DNA from: an uncultured Agathobacter sp.
GTDB lineage: Bacteria; Bacillota; Clostridia; Lachnospirales; Lachnospiraceae
Assembly: GCA_934316545.1 (NCBI GenBank)
Contig: CAKRDT010000008.1
Location: forward strand, 1 to 64,000
Direction of reading: 5' to 3'
Length of the DNA: 64,000 bases
The position numbers and the translations under genes were made by a program. The notes under the pieces were generated by a model that made no database searches, was not told the DNA's origin, and saw only the letters and a program-made list of their open reading frames with translations. Positions 9,271 through 19,478 of this stretch are shown here, piece by piece (within the stretch, counting starts at the first letter, position 1; each line of letters starts with the position of its first letter).

Positions 9271-10242
9271 TTATAAGAATAAAAACATATTTTCCAAAAA
9301 AGCGTGCCTTTGTTCCTCAAGCGCATCCATCCGTTCCAGCTTTTCAATCTCCCGTTCCGATCCCCATGTTTTCCGTGAATTGCTATAATGGTTCGAAATT
9401 TTCCAGAATTTTTCCGGGAAAAGCAATACCAGATACAAAAGCGTTCTTTCATCCGTGCTCATCGTGCGTTCTCTGTCATATTGCTCCACAAGCTGCATTC
9501 CAAGATTTTTCTGCCACCCGTTTTTTTCAAGCATTTTGCGCACAAAATTTGCAAGATCCAATACCGGCATTGCATAACTCATATTCTCGAAATTCACAAT
9601 GCGAAATCCATCTGCCGTCCTTAGCACATTGTGCTGATTAAAGTCACCATGGCATAATCCTTTCATCGGATGAAGTTCCTTCTCATTGATCATGCGGATC
9701 ACTTCACCGGCATCCTGCATATAATGTTCGTACTGCATGAGAAACCGGCGTTCAAACTCATTGCGTCCGTGTCTTGCGAGCACATAATTTTTGACTTTGA
9801 TCAGTTCCCGGTAATGCCTGCGGTATGTATTTGCCGGGTCATTGCGATCCGTCCGGATAAAATCCGGGATTTCAGGAGCATAAGCAAGAAGCGCACTGTG
9901 GAGTCTGGCCAGCTGCGTGACCGCGCGCATCATATCCGGCTCACGGCTCGTACTGCACTCTCCACCGGAAATCATATCCTTCAGCCAATAACGCGTGCCC
10001 ATATCATCCAAAGCCACCGCCCCGCCTTCCTTCGTAAGCATAATCTGCTCCGTTTCATATCCATTCTCGGCAAGCCGTATCAATACCTCCCGAAGGAACA
10101 TCGCCCTCTCCTTCGATCCCCGAAACGGCATAAGCAGCTTCTTTCCTTCGTTCGTTTCACAAATATATGCACCTCTTCCCCGACTGATCTGTTTTATTTC
10201 CAAGTCGTACTGTTGCAGAATTGCTTCCGACTGATTATACAC
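9271..10242 (-). CDS. CotS-family spore-coat protein, kinase-like fold
   Basis: About 323 residues with the bacterial spore kinase / aminoglycoside phosphotransferase fold. Landmarks are the N-lobe ISRGRGAYICETNEGKKLLM, the catalytic loop LCHGDFNQHNVL (HGD and N retained) and a metal-binding position that reads IVNFENM, where active kinases usually have DFD. The DFD aspartate is therefore Asn, which raises doubt about activity. CotS proteins are spore-coat components in Bacillus. The chosen start is GTG at 10242, with GGGAGG seven bases upstream. The alternative ATG at 10281 overlaps the cca stop by four bases but has no ribosome site. Confidence 0.8.
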   Translation of the reverse strand: MYNQSEAILQQYDLEIKQISRGRGAYICETNEGKKLLMPFRGSKERAMFLREVLIRLAENGYETEQIMLTKEGGAVALDDMGTRYWLKDMISGGECSTSREPDMMRAVTQLARLHSALLAYAPEIPDFIRTDRNDPANTYRRHYRELIKVKNYVLARHGRNEFERRFLMQYEHYMQDAGEVIRMINEKELHPMKGLCHGDFNQHNVLRTADGFRIVNFENMSYAMPVLDLANFVRKMLEKNGWQKNLGMQLVEQYDRERTMSTDERTLLYLVLLFPEKFWKISNHYSNSRKTWGSEREIEKLERMDALEEQRHAFLENMFLFL

Positions 10243-10277
10243 AAAAAACCCTCCCATATGACATCCGTTGTGTTCTA

Positions 10278-11618
10278 TCATATGAGACGGGTCTTCAAAT
10301 TATGCGCCAGTTCCAGCAGCTTATCCCTCTGATTCAATTCCGGTTCGTCAAGTACACGTTCAAACAATTCATTGAGCAGCAGCCCAATCTCCCTGCCCGG
10401 CTTCATTCCCATCGCGATCAGATCCGATCCGCCGATTGCAAGCATTTTTTTCTCTACACATTGCTGCGCCTCGCAGATTTCTGTAAAAAGGCGTTCATAT
10501 GTATCCACATAGGCCAGTTTTTCCTCTCTGTGATACATACTCTGCCCAAGTGTATCTGCTCTCTTTACCGCAAACAATGCCGGCATATTCTCCACGCCGA
10601 TTCTGTTCATTGCCCGCCGGACCGTGCGTTCGGAAAGTTCCGGCCGGTCATCATGGTAACGGATCAGCCTGCATACGCGATCCGTTGTATCATTGTCAAA
10701 CTTCAGCCGGTGCAAAATCTCCTTTGCCATATCCGCGCCCTTGGCAGGATGCCCCTTAAAATGGTTTTGTCCGGCTTCATCCGTTGTGATACACACCGGC
10801 TTTGCGACATCGTGAAGCAGCATCGTAAGCCGGAGAATCTTGTCCGCCTCCACATGTAACAATGTGTGTAGCGTGTGCTCTCCGACCGAATAACAATGAT
10901 GCTTATTCTGCTGCTCCGTCATCATCATCGCATCAAACTCCGGCATAAAGATACGCGTCAGTCCTGTCTGATAAACCGTCCGCATCTCATCCGGATGCGC
11001 AGACGTCAGAAGTTTCACCAATTCCATCTGAATTCGTTCTGCACTTACCGCACGAAGATTTTCTGCCAGATTGGTGATCGCCGTCAGGGTCTCCGGCTCA
11101 ATTGCAAATCCGAGCTGTGCTGCAAACCGCACTGCACGAAGCATGCGGAGCGCATCCTCTCCGAAACGGTCATGAGGCTTTCCTACGCAGCGGATGATCC
11201 CGGCCGCCAGATCTTTCTCTCCGTCAAAGGCATCCACCAATCCGGTTTCATCATTATAGGCCATAGCATTGATCGTAAAGTCACGTCTTTTTAAGTCTTC
11301 CACCAGATTGCCGGTAAAAATGACTTCCTTCGGGTGGCGACTGTCCTCATATTCCCCGTCGATCCGGTAGGTCGTAACCTCGTATCCTGTATGATCAAGC
11401 ATAACCGTAACCGTTCCATGCTGAATTCCAGTATCAATCGTATGGCAAAACAGAGACTTTACCACCTCCGGGCGCGCCGATGTCGTAATGTCCCAATCCT
11501 GTGGCTTGCGTCCAAGCAGAGTATCCCGCACGCACCCGCCCACAGCATATGCATCATAACCTTCCTTTTGCAGGCGATGAATGATTTGTTTCACATGTTC
11601 CGGTAAATTTATTTTCAT
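10278..11618 (-). CDS. cca: CCA tRNA nucleotidyltransferase
   Basis: Adds or repairs the 3'-terminal CCA of tRNA. The 446-residue protein has the class II nucleotidyltransferase head with YAVGGCVRDTLLGRKPQDWD, where the DxD metal motif is DWD, the RRDFTINAMAYN motif, and the template motif EDALRMLRAVRFAAQLGF. A C-terminal HD domain (LLHDVAKP, about residue 255) follows. The HD-fused form is common in Firmicutes. The ATG overlaps the stop of the upstream GGDEF gene by four bases (ATGA at 11615-11618) and so is translationally coupled to it. There is no obvious separate ribosome site. Confidence 0.95.
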   Translation of the reverse strand: MKINLPEHVKQIIHRLQKEGYDAYAVGGCVRDTLLGRKPQDWDITTSARPEVVKSLFCHTIDTGIQHGTVTVMLDHTGYEVTTYRIDGEYEDSRHPKEVIFTGNLVEDLKRRDFTINAMAYNDETGLVDAFDGEKDLAAGIIRCVGKPHDRFGEDALRMLRAVRFAAQLGFAIEPETLTAITNLAENLRAVSAERIQMELVKLLTSAHPDEMRTVYQTGLTRIFMPEFDAMMMTEQQNKHHCYSVGEHTLHTLLHVEADKILRLTMLLHDVAKPVCITTDEAGQNHFKGHPAKGADMAKEILHRLKFDNDTTDRVCRLIRYHDDRPELSERTVRRAMNRIGVENMPALFAVKRADTLGQSMYHREEKLAYVDTYERLFTEICEAQQCVEKKMLAIGGSDLIAMGMKPGREIGLLLNELFERVLDEPELNQRDKLLELAHNLKTRLI

Positions 11619-14600
11619 AAAAATTTGTAGTGTCCTTTTTCTCCAGTTTTTACAATATATAACAGATCATCTGCCTGTTTGATCAGTTCTCCGACCTCAT
11701 CCTCATTATGCACATCTGCAGCGTAAACAATACCCATGGAGCATGTGATCAGCCTTTCGGCATCCACCGTGATCGGATGTCCGAGATGCTCCTCGATCTG
11801 CTTTCGAAAGCCGGATGTCGCCTGAATCCGCAAGTAGATTTCTTTTGCCATCTGCTCCAATTCCCGGCGATCGTTTGTCTCCAGAATGATAATGAACTCA
11901 TCGCCGCCGTATCGGCTGACAAAGCCTTTTCCGGTCGTCACCTCCCGAAAGATGGCTGCCATCTCTATCAGGATCAGATCTCCGATATCATGTCCGTATG
12001 TATCATTGTAATGTTTAAAATTGTCCAGATCGATAAACATCAGCCCCATATCGAATCCCCTCGGGCTGCCTTTTAACTGTTCTTCCATCTGTGCAATCTG
12101 CCGGTACATACCCGCACGATTGTATACGCCGGTCAGCATATCCGTTTCTGCTGCCGCCTGTAACCGCCGATTCATCTCATAAACTTTCTCATAGGCTTCC
12201 ATTCGGTTGATCGAATATTCCATCTCACGGAACAAAAGACGATAAATATGCAGATCATCCTCGTTAAGCATATAACGTTCGATGGATCCATGCCAATTAT
12301 CCTTCATGCGCACATAAGTGATCAGTAAGCTGGTCAGTGTACCATTCTTCATAAATGGCACCGCAACAAAAGAACACACTTCATCCTCTCCAAAGTAAGC
12401 AATCACATCCTGATGCTCCTGAAATCCATCACCGATTTTGGACACTGCAAAACCCTGCGGATATTCTTTCATTGCGCGCTGAATGCCAATCAGTACCTCT
12501 TTCGTCATGCTGCATCCGCTATCATTATAAAGAACGTTCGGTCTGCCGTCCTGATAATAAATATACAACGCACAATCCAGATTGAAATAATTGATAAAAC
12601 TGCTGACAGCATTCTGCACCATTACCGGAATCTTCTGATCCGTAATATCGATCATTTTCTGCCAGGAGACCATAAAATCCATCTGTCTCTTATTCGTCTG
12701 ATAATCTCTCATCAGCCCCTCCTGCTTAACCAATGCCTCGATATCCGCCTCGCTTGCGCGTTTTCCGACGCTTTCTATATCCGGCGTGATTTCCTTCAAT
12801 AACTCCATCGGAACAGACGCAGCCGTTTCCGCGCACAACACCTCATGTTGTTCCAGCAGTTCCTTTTCACGTTCGCACAACTCCGTTCGCCCCATCTGCC
12901 GGAACAATTCCATTCGTGCCTGACGGAAAATGCGATAGCTGAAAAATTCATTTCCCTCTGCCCTCGCAAGGAATTTCTCTGCATTTGCAAAATAATTGTA
13001 TGCGACTTCAAGATCTCCATCCATTCTCTTTAGCATAGCCTGCGCGAACATATACAGAAACATATCGTCGTCGCATTTTGCATAATCATGAATGATCTCT
13101 TCGTTTTTGTTATTCTTTTCCTTTTCAATAATATAATTCAAGAACTGACGACAGCTCAAAAGATAGCGTTCACATGTAAAACGATCCTTTTGCATAATAC
13201 CGGTCAATGCCAGTAATGCATATAGCTTCGACAAATTACATACACGCAGACTGTTCAAGTGAAGTTTCTCGATCACTTTCATTACCAAAAGCAGATCATG
13301 CTCCGCCTCTTTAAACAACTCCAGCATCACATGATTCAGCGCCCTGTTATAATATACTTCCGCGATATCTTCCGATCTGCCTAATTCATAAAAAGCCTGA
13401 ATCGCATGATCATAATATTGCTCCGCCAATGCATTCTTTCCCATTGCGCTCAGATTATAACCAATTCCGGAGAACATTCTTCCTTCGTAGAAACTTTCTT
13501 CGTTCTTCATGAACTCGTATGTGCGCACCGAATATAACAATGCGATCTCATTCATACCATTTGTCGAAGCAAGCATAATATTCTTTTGGTATGCATCATA
13601 AACAAGCTGCGTATTACCTATCTTCTTGGCCAAAGCAACACCTTTGCCAAAATGAAAGAGCTCAGCTTCCGACCGGTATGCCTTGGCAACAACATTCGGC
13701 TGATTGTCATAGGCATAGACATAAATATGTGCCAGATGATTCTGATAATTGTACTTCATCAGTTTTTCGATCAGTTCCGGCTCAATCGGAATATCCTGCA
13801 CACAGAAAAAGATGTTGTACCATCCGGACATCTGTGCCATCACCTTAAGAAGCTGCGCAAGAAATACCTGTCGGTCATCTTCACTCTCCACCGCTCTCTC
13901 ATATGCACGATCCGCATATTTTCCGGCACGGTCAAGTTTTCCCTGATACATATAGCACACTCCACGAAGGAAATCCAGCTGCGAGCGGTAGAGAAATTCT
14001 TCCTCCATCGGGACAAAACCGGATGCCTCAGCAATCAGTTCCAAAGCCTTCGACAACTCGCCCAGAAGAATGGATGTTCTTGCATATAACAAGTAGAATT
14101 CCCGCCTGCTCGAATCCTTCATTCGCGCATCTTCGAATTTAATCTTATATTCTACTTCGCAGAAATAGCGTTTCGCCTGATCATAGTCAAGGAAGTCCAT
14201 TATGTTGGCAACTTTGCGGATACTTTTCTCATAGTCTTCATCAACGTCCACATTGTCCGCATAGCCTTCGCCCAACGGATGCTCTTTCATCTGTCCCGTT
14301 CTCCGGCTATCTGAGGAGCCTATATGATACAACAGACTTTGATCCTTAATGCTTTCAACAATCTCATCCCACACGTCGACAATCGACTCTTTGCGGCCAA
14401 TAGAATCATTGACACCCAAAACCAATCCGATTCCTGCATCCGGATGAACAATCAGTTCGCGGACAAGCTCCAGTGTACTTCTGCCTGCCATCTGAAAACG
14501 ATTGATCACGATCACAACGGGGTGTTCTTTTGCCAATTCCTTCAGCATCGATGCAATGCCTTCCGTCATGCGGCGCTGCTCATAAGCGACTTCATTGAGC

Positions 14601-14956
14601 AGAACGTTCTCATTACGTGTGCAGATTCCATTCTCATAATAACCTCGCAGGGTTTCTTTGTGTAATTCATACACCCCGCATGCATCCATAAATGCATCGA
14701 AATCTCCCGTACCATATTCCCGAAACATATCACAGATTGTGTCCAGAAACGGGTCATATGCTCCGGTCAATTCCCGATACCCAAACTCACGCGAGGCAAA
14801 AAAAACGCTATCCATCTGCTTCCGATAACGTTTTACAGTCTCTAATTTTTCAATTGAGAAATCATTGTTATAACTAGCCATAACAATGTTCTTCTCGGTT
14901 GTGCCGACATGGTTATAAACCTGCTCGATCACCCCATTATAATACTTATCAATCAT
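11615..14956 (-). CDS. Large diguanylate cyclase: STAND-like ATPase, TPR, GAF and GGDEF domains
   Basis: A 1113-residue predicted soluble protein. Residues 1-230 resemble the ATPase part of MalT/STAND regulators: a Walker-B-like VVIVINRFQMAGRSTLE is seen, but no Walker A, so the domain looks degenerate. Residues about 240-720 are helical and TPR-like. Residues about 750-920 resemble a GAF sensor domain. The C-terminus (about 950-1113) is a GGDEF domain with DLDNFKHYND and an intact RYGGDEF, so c-di-GMP synthesis is likely. The inhibitory RxxD I-site before GGDEF is absent (TGKG). No membrane segment was seen. It is the first gene of an operon with cca. Confidence 0.88.
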   Translation of the reverse strand: MIDKYYNGVIEQVYNHVGTTEKNIVMASYNNDFSIEKLETVKRYRKQMDSVFFASREFGYRELTGAYDPFLDTICDMFREYGTGDFDAFMDACGVYELHKETLRGYYENGICTRNENVLLNEVAYEQRRMTEGIASMLKELAKEHPVVIVINRFQMAGRSTLELVRELIVHPDAGIGLVLGVNDSIGRKESIVDVWDEIVESIKDQSLLYHIGSSDSRRTGQMKEHPLGEGYADNVDVDEDYEKSIRKVANIMDFLDYDQAKRYFCEVEYKIKFEDARMKDSSRREFYLLYARTSILLGELSKALELIAEASGFVPMEEEFLYRSQLDFLRGVCYMYQGKLDRAGKYADRAYERAVESEDDRQVFLAQLLKVMAQMSGWYNIFFCVQDIPIEPELIEKLMKYNYQNHLAHIYVYAYDNQPNVVAKAYRSEAELFHFGKGVALAKKIGNTQLVYDAYQKNIMLASTNGMNEIALLYSVRTYEFMKNEESFYEGRMFSGIGYNLSAMGKNALAEQYYDHAIQAFYELGRSEDIAEVYYNRALNHVMLELFKEAEHDLLLVMKVIEKLHLNSLRVCNLSKLYALLALTGIMQKDRFTCERYLLSCRQFLNYIIEKEKNNKNEEIIHDYAKCDDDMFLYMFAQAMLKRMDGDLEVAYNYFANAEKFLARAEGNEFFSYRIFRQARMELFRQMGRTELCEREKELLEQHEVLCAETAASVPMELLKEITPDIESVGKRASEADIEALVKQEGLMRDYQTNKRQMDFMVSWQKMIDITDQKIPVMVQNAVSSFINYFNLDCALYIYYQDGRPNVLYNDSGCSMTKEVLIGIQRAMKEYPQGFAVSKIGDGFQEHQDVIAYFGEDEVCSFVAVPFMKNGTLTSLLITYVRMKDNWHGSIERYMLNEDDLHIYRLLFREMEYSINRMEAYEKVYEMNRRLQAAAETDMLTGVYNRAGMYRQIAQMEEQLKGSPRGFDMGLMFIDLDNFKHYNDTYGHDIGDLILIEMAAIFREVTTGKGFVSRYGGDEFIIILETNDRRELEQMAKEIYLRIQATSGFRKQIEEHLGHPITVDAERLITCSMGIVYAADVHNEDEVGELIKQADDLLYIVKTGEKGHYKFL

Positions 14957-15066
14957 GGATTACGCCCCCTGCAATCCAAGTCTGTCCTAACAGACTTTTA
15001 TACTCCTTTATAGTAAGACAATCCCCTGTTATTGTCAAGATTTACGCCTTCTGCACCTCTGCCATT

Positions 15067-15780
15067 TTACGCCTGTTTCTGTTCCAGGAGCTCACAGATG
15101 ACGCTGTTTTTAGGCTTTATTTGATACACGTTTTCTTTTCCGTCAGCCGGATTGGCAAAAGCAATACGATAGGAGCAGAGTCCCAGCTGTGCAGCCTCGC
15201 TTTTTCCATATTTTTTATCCCCGGTAATCGGCGTCCCCATACCCGCCAGTTGCAGCCGGATCTGATGGTGTCTGCCCGTATGCAGCGTGATATCAAGCAG
15301 TGCTCTGCCTTGTTCTTCCGCTATCACCTTATAATCAAGAATCGCCTTCTTAGCATCTTTCGTTCCTTTGGGAACAAGCTTCGAGATGTTCGTCCTGCGA
15401 TCAAACACCATATAATCTTCTTTCGTTCCTTCTTGGGGTAATCCCGTTGTTTCCACAAAGGTTTTATTCTCTGGAAGCTGCACCAATGCATAATAGCTCT
15501 TCCCAATGGAGCGTTCCTGCACCTGCTTCGAGAGCGCGGCGGCAGCCTTAGGGTTCTTCGCATAAACCATCACACCCTCGACCGGCTGATCGAGCCGGTG
15601 CACCACACCGATATAGGGTTGTGCATTCTTATTCTGTTTGCGCAGCTTGTCCGCCACATAGTTTTTGAGGATGCTCTCCATATCCTGCTGCCCGAGCCGT
15701 TTCGTCTGTGTTGCGACACCAGCCGGCTTGTAGCAGACAATGAGATTGTCATCTTCGTATAAAATTTCCGGTGAATTCAC
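15067..15780 (-). CDS. RluA-family RNA pseudouridine synthase
   Basis: Converts uridine to pseudouridine in RNA. The product has ILYEDDNLIVCYKPAGVAT at its N-terminus and the catalytic motif VVHRLDQPVEGVMVYAKN, where Asp of HRLD is the nucleophile. The RLU motif LHTGRHHQIRLQLA follows. No S4 domain precedes the catalytic domain, which separates it from the RluC/RluD type and puts it with the small single-domain members. The start is placed at GTG 15780 after AGAGGGAG, giving 237 residues. The frame extends to GTG at 15843, which adds 21 residues and lacks a good ribosome site. RNA target not known. Confidence 0.88.
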   Translation of the reverse strand: MNSPEILYEDDNLIVCYKPAGVATQTKRLGQQDMESILKNYVADKLRKQNKNAQPYIGVVHRLDQPVEGVMVYAKNPKAAAALSKQVQERSIGKSYYALVQLPENKTFVETTGLPQEGTKEDYMVFDRRTNISKLVPKGTKDAKKAILDYKVIAEEQGRALLDITLHTGRHHQIRLQLAGMGTPITGDKKYGKSEAAQLGLCSYRIAFANPADGKENVYQIKPKNSVICELLEQKQA

Positions 15781-15905
15781 GATACCGCTCCCTCTATACT
15801 GTAATGATAACTTTGACTTTCCTACCACAATTTTCCTGTTCACGGTACTATTTTGATATTTTCATCTTTTTAGTACCTTGAATCTTATTTTTCTATACGA
15901 TTGCA

Positions 15906-16634
15906 TCACGCCTCGCATCCAAGGATTTCTTTCGCGCGTGCAACGCTCTCTGCTGTCGGCGGATCGACATCTTCAAGCGCGTACGGAATTCCGAGTTCTT
16001 TCCACTTGAACACCCCAAGTGTATGATATGGTAATACTTCCACACGCTCTACCGTATCGAGTGTATCGATAAACGCACGAAGCCGCGTGAGCTGTCCTTC
16101 ATCATCCGTGATTCCCGGCACAAGTACGTGGCGGATCCACATTTTCTTTCCATGCCCAGACAGGCAGCGTGCCATATCAAGAATGTTTTCGTTCGTCTGT
16201 CCGGTCAGTTTGCGGTGCTCCTCCTCATCAATCTCCTTGATGTCGAGCATAAACAGATCCGTCACTTCCATCAGTTTTTCAAACTTGGAGTAGAATGGTT
16301 CCTCCCTTGTAAATGGGTTGCCCGATGTGTCCAGACAGGTATTGACGCCTTTTTCTTTGGCGAGTGTAAACAGTTCGGTCACAAAGTCGATCTGCAGCAA
16401 TGCCTCACCGCCGCTGACCGTGATACCGCCCTTTTTGCCCCAGTAGTTTTTGTAGCGGAGTGCCTGCTTTAAGATCTCCTCCGGTGTCTTCATCTCACCT
16501 TCTGTCTTCGCCCATGTGTCCGGGTTGTGACAGTATTTGCAACGCATGTTGCACCCTTTCAAAAAAATCAGATAGCGCACGCCCGGTCCGTCCGCCGAAC
16601 CAAATGTCTCGATTGAATGTATATTTCCTAACAT
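15906..16634 (-). CDS. pflA: Pyruvate formate-lyase activating enzyme
   Basis: Radical SAM enzyme that makes the glycyl radical on PflB. The 242-residue product has the CX3CX2C cluster motif as CNMRCKYC near residue 30 and the downstream VSGGEALLQ (GGE motif). The N-terminus IHSIETFGSADGPGVRY is typical of PflA. ATG at 16634 is chosen over an upstream start at 16673 because GAGGTGAAACA precedes it. It lies on the same strand just after pflB; a terminator-like hairpin (16684-16733) separates them, and a TATAAT sequence within that gap may give pflA its own transcript. Confidence 0.95.
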   Translation of the reverse strand: MLGNIHSIETFGSADGPGVRYLIFLKGCNMRCKYCHNPDTWAKTEGEMKTPEEILKQALRYKNYWGKKGGITVSGGEALLQIDFVTELFTLAKEKGVNTCLDTSGNPFTREEPFYSKFEKLMEVTDLFMLDIKEIDEEEHRKLTGQTNENILDMARCLSGHGKKMWIRHVLVPGITDDEGQLTRLRAFIDTLDTVERVEVLPYHTLGVFKWKELGIPYALEDVDPPTAESVARAKEILGCEA

Positions 16635-16683
16635 TGTTTCACCTCGTTTATAACCCTCAAATAATATATGCAAATTATATCAT

Positions 16684-16733
16684 AAAAATAGGGCTAATAC
16701 ACAAATATTCATTCATGTATTAACCCTATTTTC
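16684..16733 (-). terminator. Terminator-like hairpin between pflB and pflA
   Basis: Arms AATAGGGCTAATACA and TGTATTAACCCTATT can pair over about 14 bases with one bulge. On the minus strand the hairpin is followed by a short U run (CCCTATTTTT). It would terminate pflB transcripts, at least in part. A TATAAT immediately beyond it (around 16680) may start pflA transcription. Confidence 0.7.
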
Positions 16734-16855
16734 TTATTCATTACTTTACATATGATCTACGAATTGCTCTGTTGCTCCGCAACTCCCGCAATTCTACAAA
16801 CATTCGCATTCCGCTGATTTTCTTCCAAAATCGCTGCATGCTCATGTTTGTTCGG

Positions 16856-16909
16856 GTCACGAAATCACAATCCACTTCCTGCAAGCAGGAGTGTTCTGTG
16901 ATTTGTGAC
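16856..16909. repeat. Nested long inverted repeat after pflB
   Basis: A 54-base structure starts 12 bases beyond the pflB stop. Outer arms GTCACGAAATCACA and TGTGATTTGTGAC pair with one mismatch, and an inner stem TCCTGC / GCAGGA sits at the tip. A smaller hairpin, GTTGC / GCAAC, lies nearby at about 16770-16782. No U run follows, so it is probably an mRNA 3' structure or stabiliser and not a terminator. The remaining bases of the 16635-16920 gap hold the terminator at 16684-16733. Confidence 0.55.
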
Positions 16910-16920
16910 ACCTTAGATCA

Positions 16921-19173
16921 TTACATGCTCTCGTGGCAGGTACGTGCGATTACATCCATCTGCTGCTCCTTGGTCAGATCGATGAACTTAACAGCGTATC
17001 CTGATACACGGATCGTGAAGTTTGCGTACTCTTCCTTCTCCGGATGCTCCATAGCATCGATGAGTTTCTCCTTACCGAATACGTTAACGTTCAGGTGATG
17101 CGCTCCCTGATCGAAGTAACCGTCCATAACGTTTACAAGATTCTCAACACGCTCATCCTCGTTGTTTCCGAGTGCACCCGGGTTGATGGTCTGTGTATTT
17201 GAGATACCGTCAAGTGCCCACTCATATGGGAGCTTTGTCAGAGAGTTGAGAGAAGCAAGAAGTCCGCTCTGCTCTGCTCCGTAGCTTGGGTTAGCTCCCG
17301 GTGAAAGTGGTTCGCCGGCCTTACGTCCGTCAGGCATTGCGCCTGTAGCCTTACCGTATACAACATTTGACGTAATGGTAAGAATGGATGTTGTAGGCTC
17401 GGAATCACGGTATGTGTGATGCTTCTTTAACTTATCCATGAATGTCTTAAGGAGCCATACTCCGATTTCATCGGCACGGTCATCATCGTTTCCATATTTA
17501 GGGAAGTCTCCCTCGATCTCAAAGTCTTTTGCAAGACCGGTCTCATCACGAACAACCTTAACCTTTGCATACTTGATAGCAGAAAGGGAATCGATGACAT
17601 GAGAGAATCCTGCGATACCGGTTGCGAATGTTCTCTTTAAGTCGGTATCCATGAGCGCAAGCTCAGCAGCCTCATAATAATATTTATCATGCATGTACTG
17701 GATCAGGTTTAATGTATTAACATAAATGTCAACTAACCAATCCATCATCTTGTCATACTTAGCCATTACTTCATCGTAGTCTAAGTACTCAGAAGTAATC
17801 GGTGCGTAGTTTGGTCCAACCTGCTCGCCGGACTTCTCATCAACGCCACCGTTGATTGCGTAAAGTAAGCATTTTGCAAGGTTAGCACGAGCGCCGAAGA
17901 ACTGCATCTCCTTACCGGTCTGTGTAGCGGATACACAGCAGCAGATCGCATAATCATCGCCCCATACAGGCTTCATAGCATCATCGTTCTCGTACTGGAT
18001 GGAACTTGTCTCAATTGAAATTCTTGCTGCATAATCCTTGAATGCCTGTGGCAGTCTTGATGAATAGAATACCGTAAGGTTTGGCTCCGGAGCCGGTCCC
18101 ATGTTCTCTAATGTGTGTAAGAAACGGAAGTCCGTCTTCGTTACCATAGAACGTCCGTCCACACCTGTTCCGGCCACATCAAGTGTTGCCCATACCGGAT
18201 CACCGGAGAACAACTGATTATAAGAAGGAATACGGGCAAACTTCACCATACGAAGCTTCATGGTAAAGTGGTCGATCAACTCCTGTGCCTGCTGCTCAGT
18301 CAGGATTCCCTTGTCCATATCTCTCTTGATATAGATATCAAGGAAGGTAGAGACACGTCCAACGGACATTGCTGCACCGTTCTGTGTCTTGATTGCTGCA
18401 AGGTATCCGAAGTATAACCACTGTACGGCTTCCTTTGCGTTTGTCGCAGGTCTTGAGATATCGTATCCGTAGATCTCTGCCAGCTTCTTCATATCCTCTA
18501 AGCACTTGATCTGCTCAGCGATCTCTTCTCTTAAACGGATGACATCATCTGTCATCTGACCGCATCCACAGTTTGCTTTGTCTTTCTTCTTCTCCTCGAT
18601 GAGGTAATCAAGACCATAGAGCGCAACACGACGGTAATCACCAACGATACGTCCGCGTCCGTATGTATCCGGAAGACCTGTTAAGATTTTCGCGTGACGA
18701 ACCTTCATCATCTCAGGTGTGTAGGCATCAAATACTGCTGTATTATGCGTCTTATGATACTTTGTGAAGATCTCCTTTAAGTCGGAGCTTACTTCGTATC
18801 CGTAAGTCTCACATGCCTGTACAGCCATCTTGATTCCACCGTAAGGCATGAATGCACGTTTCAGTGGCTTGTCCGTCTGTAAACCAACGATCTGCTCTAA
18901 ATCCTTTAAAGACTCATCAATATATCCCGGACCATAAGCTGTAATACTTGTTACAACCTCTGTTTCCATATCAAGAACGCCGCCTTTTGCGCGCTCCTCT
19001 TTCTGTAGCTTCTGTAATGCGCCCCAAAGCTTATCCGTTGCTTCAGTCGGGTCTGCGAGAAAGTCCTCGTTTCCGTCATATGGGGTGTAGTTGTCCTGAA
19101 TGAACTGGCGAACGTTGATTTCTTCTTTCCAAAGACGTCCTTCGAATCCATCCCATTCCTTCATTTCTAACAT
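16921..19173 (-). CDS. pflB: Formate C-acetyltransferase (pyruvate formate-lyase)
   Basis: Glycyl-radical enzyme that cleaves pyruvate with CoA to acetyl-CoA and formate in anaerobic fermentation. The 750-residue product has the active-site cysteine pair in [11 protein letters not shown] near the middle and the C-terminal glycyl-radical motif RVSGYAVKF, in which Gly carries the radical. Its activase pflA is downstream. The ATG at 19173 is used because GGAGG lies seven bases before it; the frame extends further without a ribosome site. A ZTP riboswitch and promoter lie directly upstream. Formate feeds one-carbon folate chemistry, which explains ZTP control. Length is normal for PflB. Confidence 0.97.
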   Translation of the reverse strand: MLEMKEWDGFEGRLWKEEINVRQFIQDNYTPYDGNEDFLADPTEATDKLWGALQKLQKEERAKGGVLDMETEVVTSITAYGPGYIDESLKDLEQIVGLQTDKPLKRAFMPYGGIKMAVQACETYGYEVSSDLKEIFTKYHKTHNTAVFDAYTPEMMKVRHAKILTGLPDTYGRGRIVGDYRRVALYGLDYLIEEKKKDKANCGCGQMTDDVIRLREEIAEQIKCLEDMKKLAEIYGYDISRPATNAKEAVQWLYFGYLAAIKTQNGAAMSVGRVSTFLDIYIKRDMDKGILTEQQAQELIDHFTMKLRMVKFARIPSYNQLFSGDPVWATLDVAGTGVDGRSMVTKTDFRFLHTLENMGPAPEPNLTVFYSSRLPQAFKDYAARISIETSSIQYENDDAMKPVWGDDYAICCCVSATQTGKEMQFFGARANLAKCLLYAINGGVDEKSGEQVGPNYAPITSEYLDYDEVMAKYDKMMDWLVDIYVNTLNLIQYMHDKYYYEAAELALMDTDLKRTFATGIAGFSHVIDSLSAIKYAKVKVVRDETGLAKDFEIEGDFPKYGNDDDRADEIGVWLLKTFMDKLKKHHTYRDSEPTTSILTITSNVVYGKATGAMPDGRKAGEPLSPGANPSYGAEQSGLLASLNSLTKLPYEWALDGISNTQTINPGALGNNEDERVENLVNVMDGYFDQGAHHLNVNVFGKEKLIDAMEHPEKEEYANFTIRVSGYAVKFIDLTKEQQMDVIARTCHESM

Positions 19174-19303
19174 GATGTTCCTCCTTATATAAAATGATTT
19201 CTTGTTGCCATACATTAGTTTTATCTAACCATTGATAGGCTATCCTAACGTATGTAATTTGTCAAGTCTTGGGGGATATGTTTTCGATTTGATACAATCA
19301 GAT

Positions 19304-19475
19304 AAAAAAAGACCCTCCAGGCTTCTTTTGTTGCCCAGACGGTCGGCCATTGCGGTGCCTGCGAAGCAGGTATCGCTTGCGATGTCCCGAAGAGACATTG
19401 CTTCTATCGGCAGCCAATACACTGCCTGTTATACTCCACGTGGTTCTCCACTCATTCCGTCAGTCATATAACGAC
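19304..19475 (-). promoter_or_regulatory. ZTP (pfl-motif) riboswitch of pflB with overlapping terminator
   Basis: Read on the minus strand, a 5' subdomain has the P1 arms GTTAT (19472-19468) and ATAAC (19432-19428), the ATGACTGACGG segment and the hairpin GTGGAGAACCAC followed by GTGGAG. After a variable linker with two hairpins comes the conserved 3' segment CCGACCGTCTGGGC (19346-19333). These match the pfl/ZTP consensus. The same GACCGTCTGGGC is the 5' arm of a terminator whose 3' arm is GCCTGGAGGGTC (19322-19311), followed by seven U (19310-19304). Binding of ZTP or ZMP, which build up when 10-formyl-THF is short, should block the terminator and raise pflB expression. The small reading frame over this element is not a gene. 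Confidence 0.93.
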
Positions 19476-19478
19476 TGT

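Noticed and set aside
19240-19422. Minus-strand 60-codon frame before pflB
   Set aside because: It overlaps the ZTP riboswitch and its terminator, and the conserved bases are explained by RNA structure.
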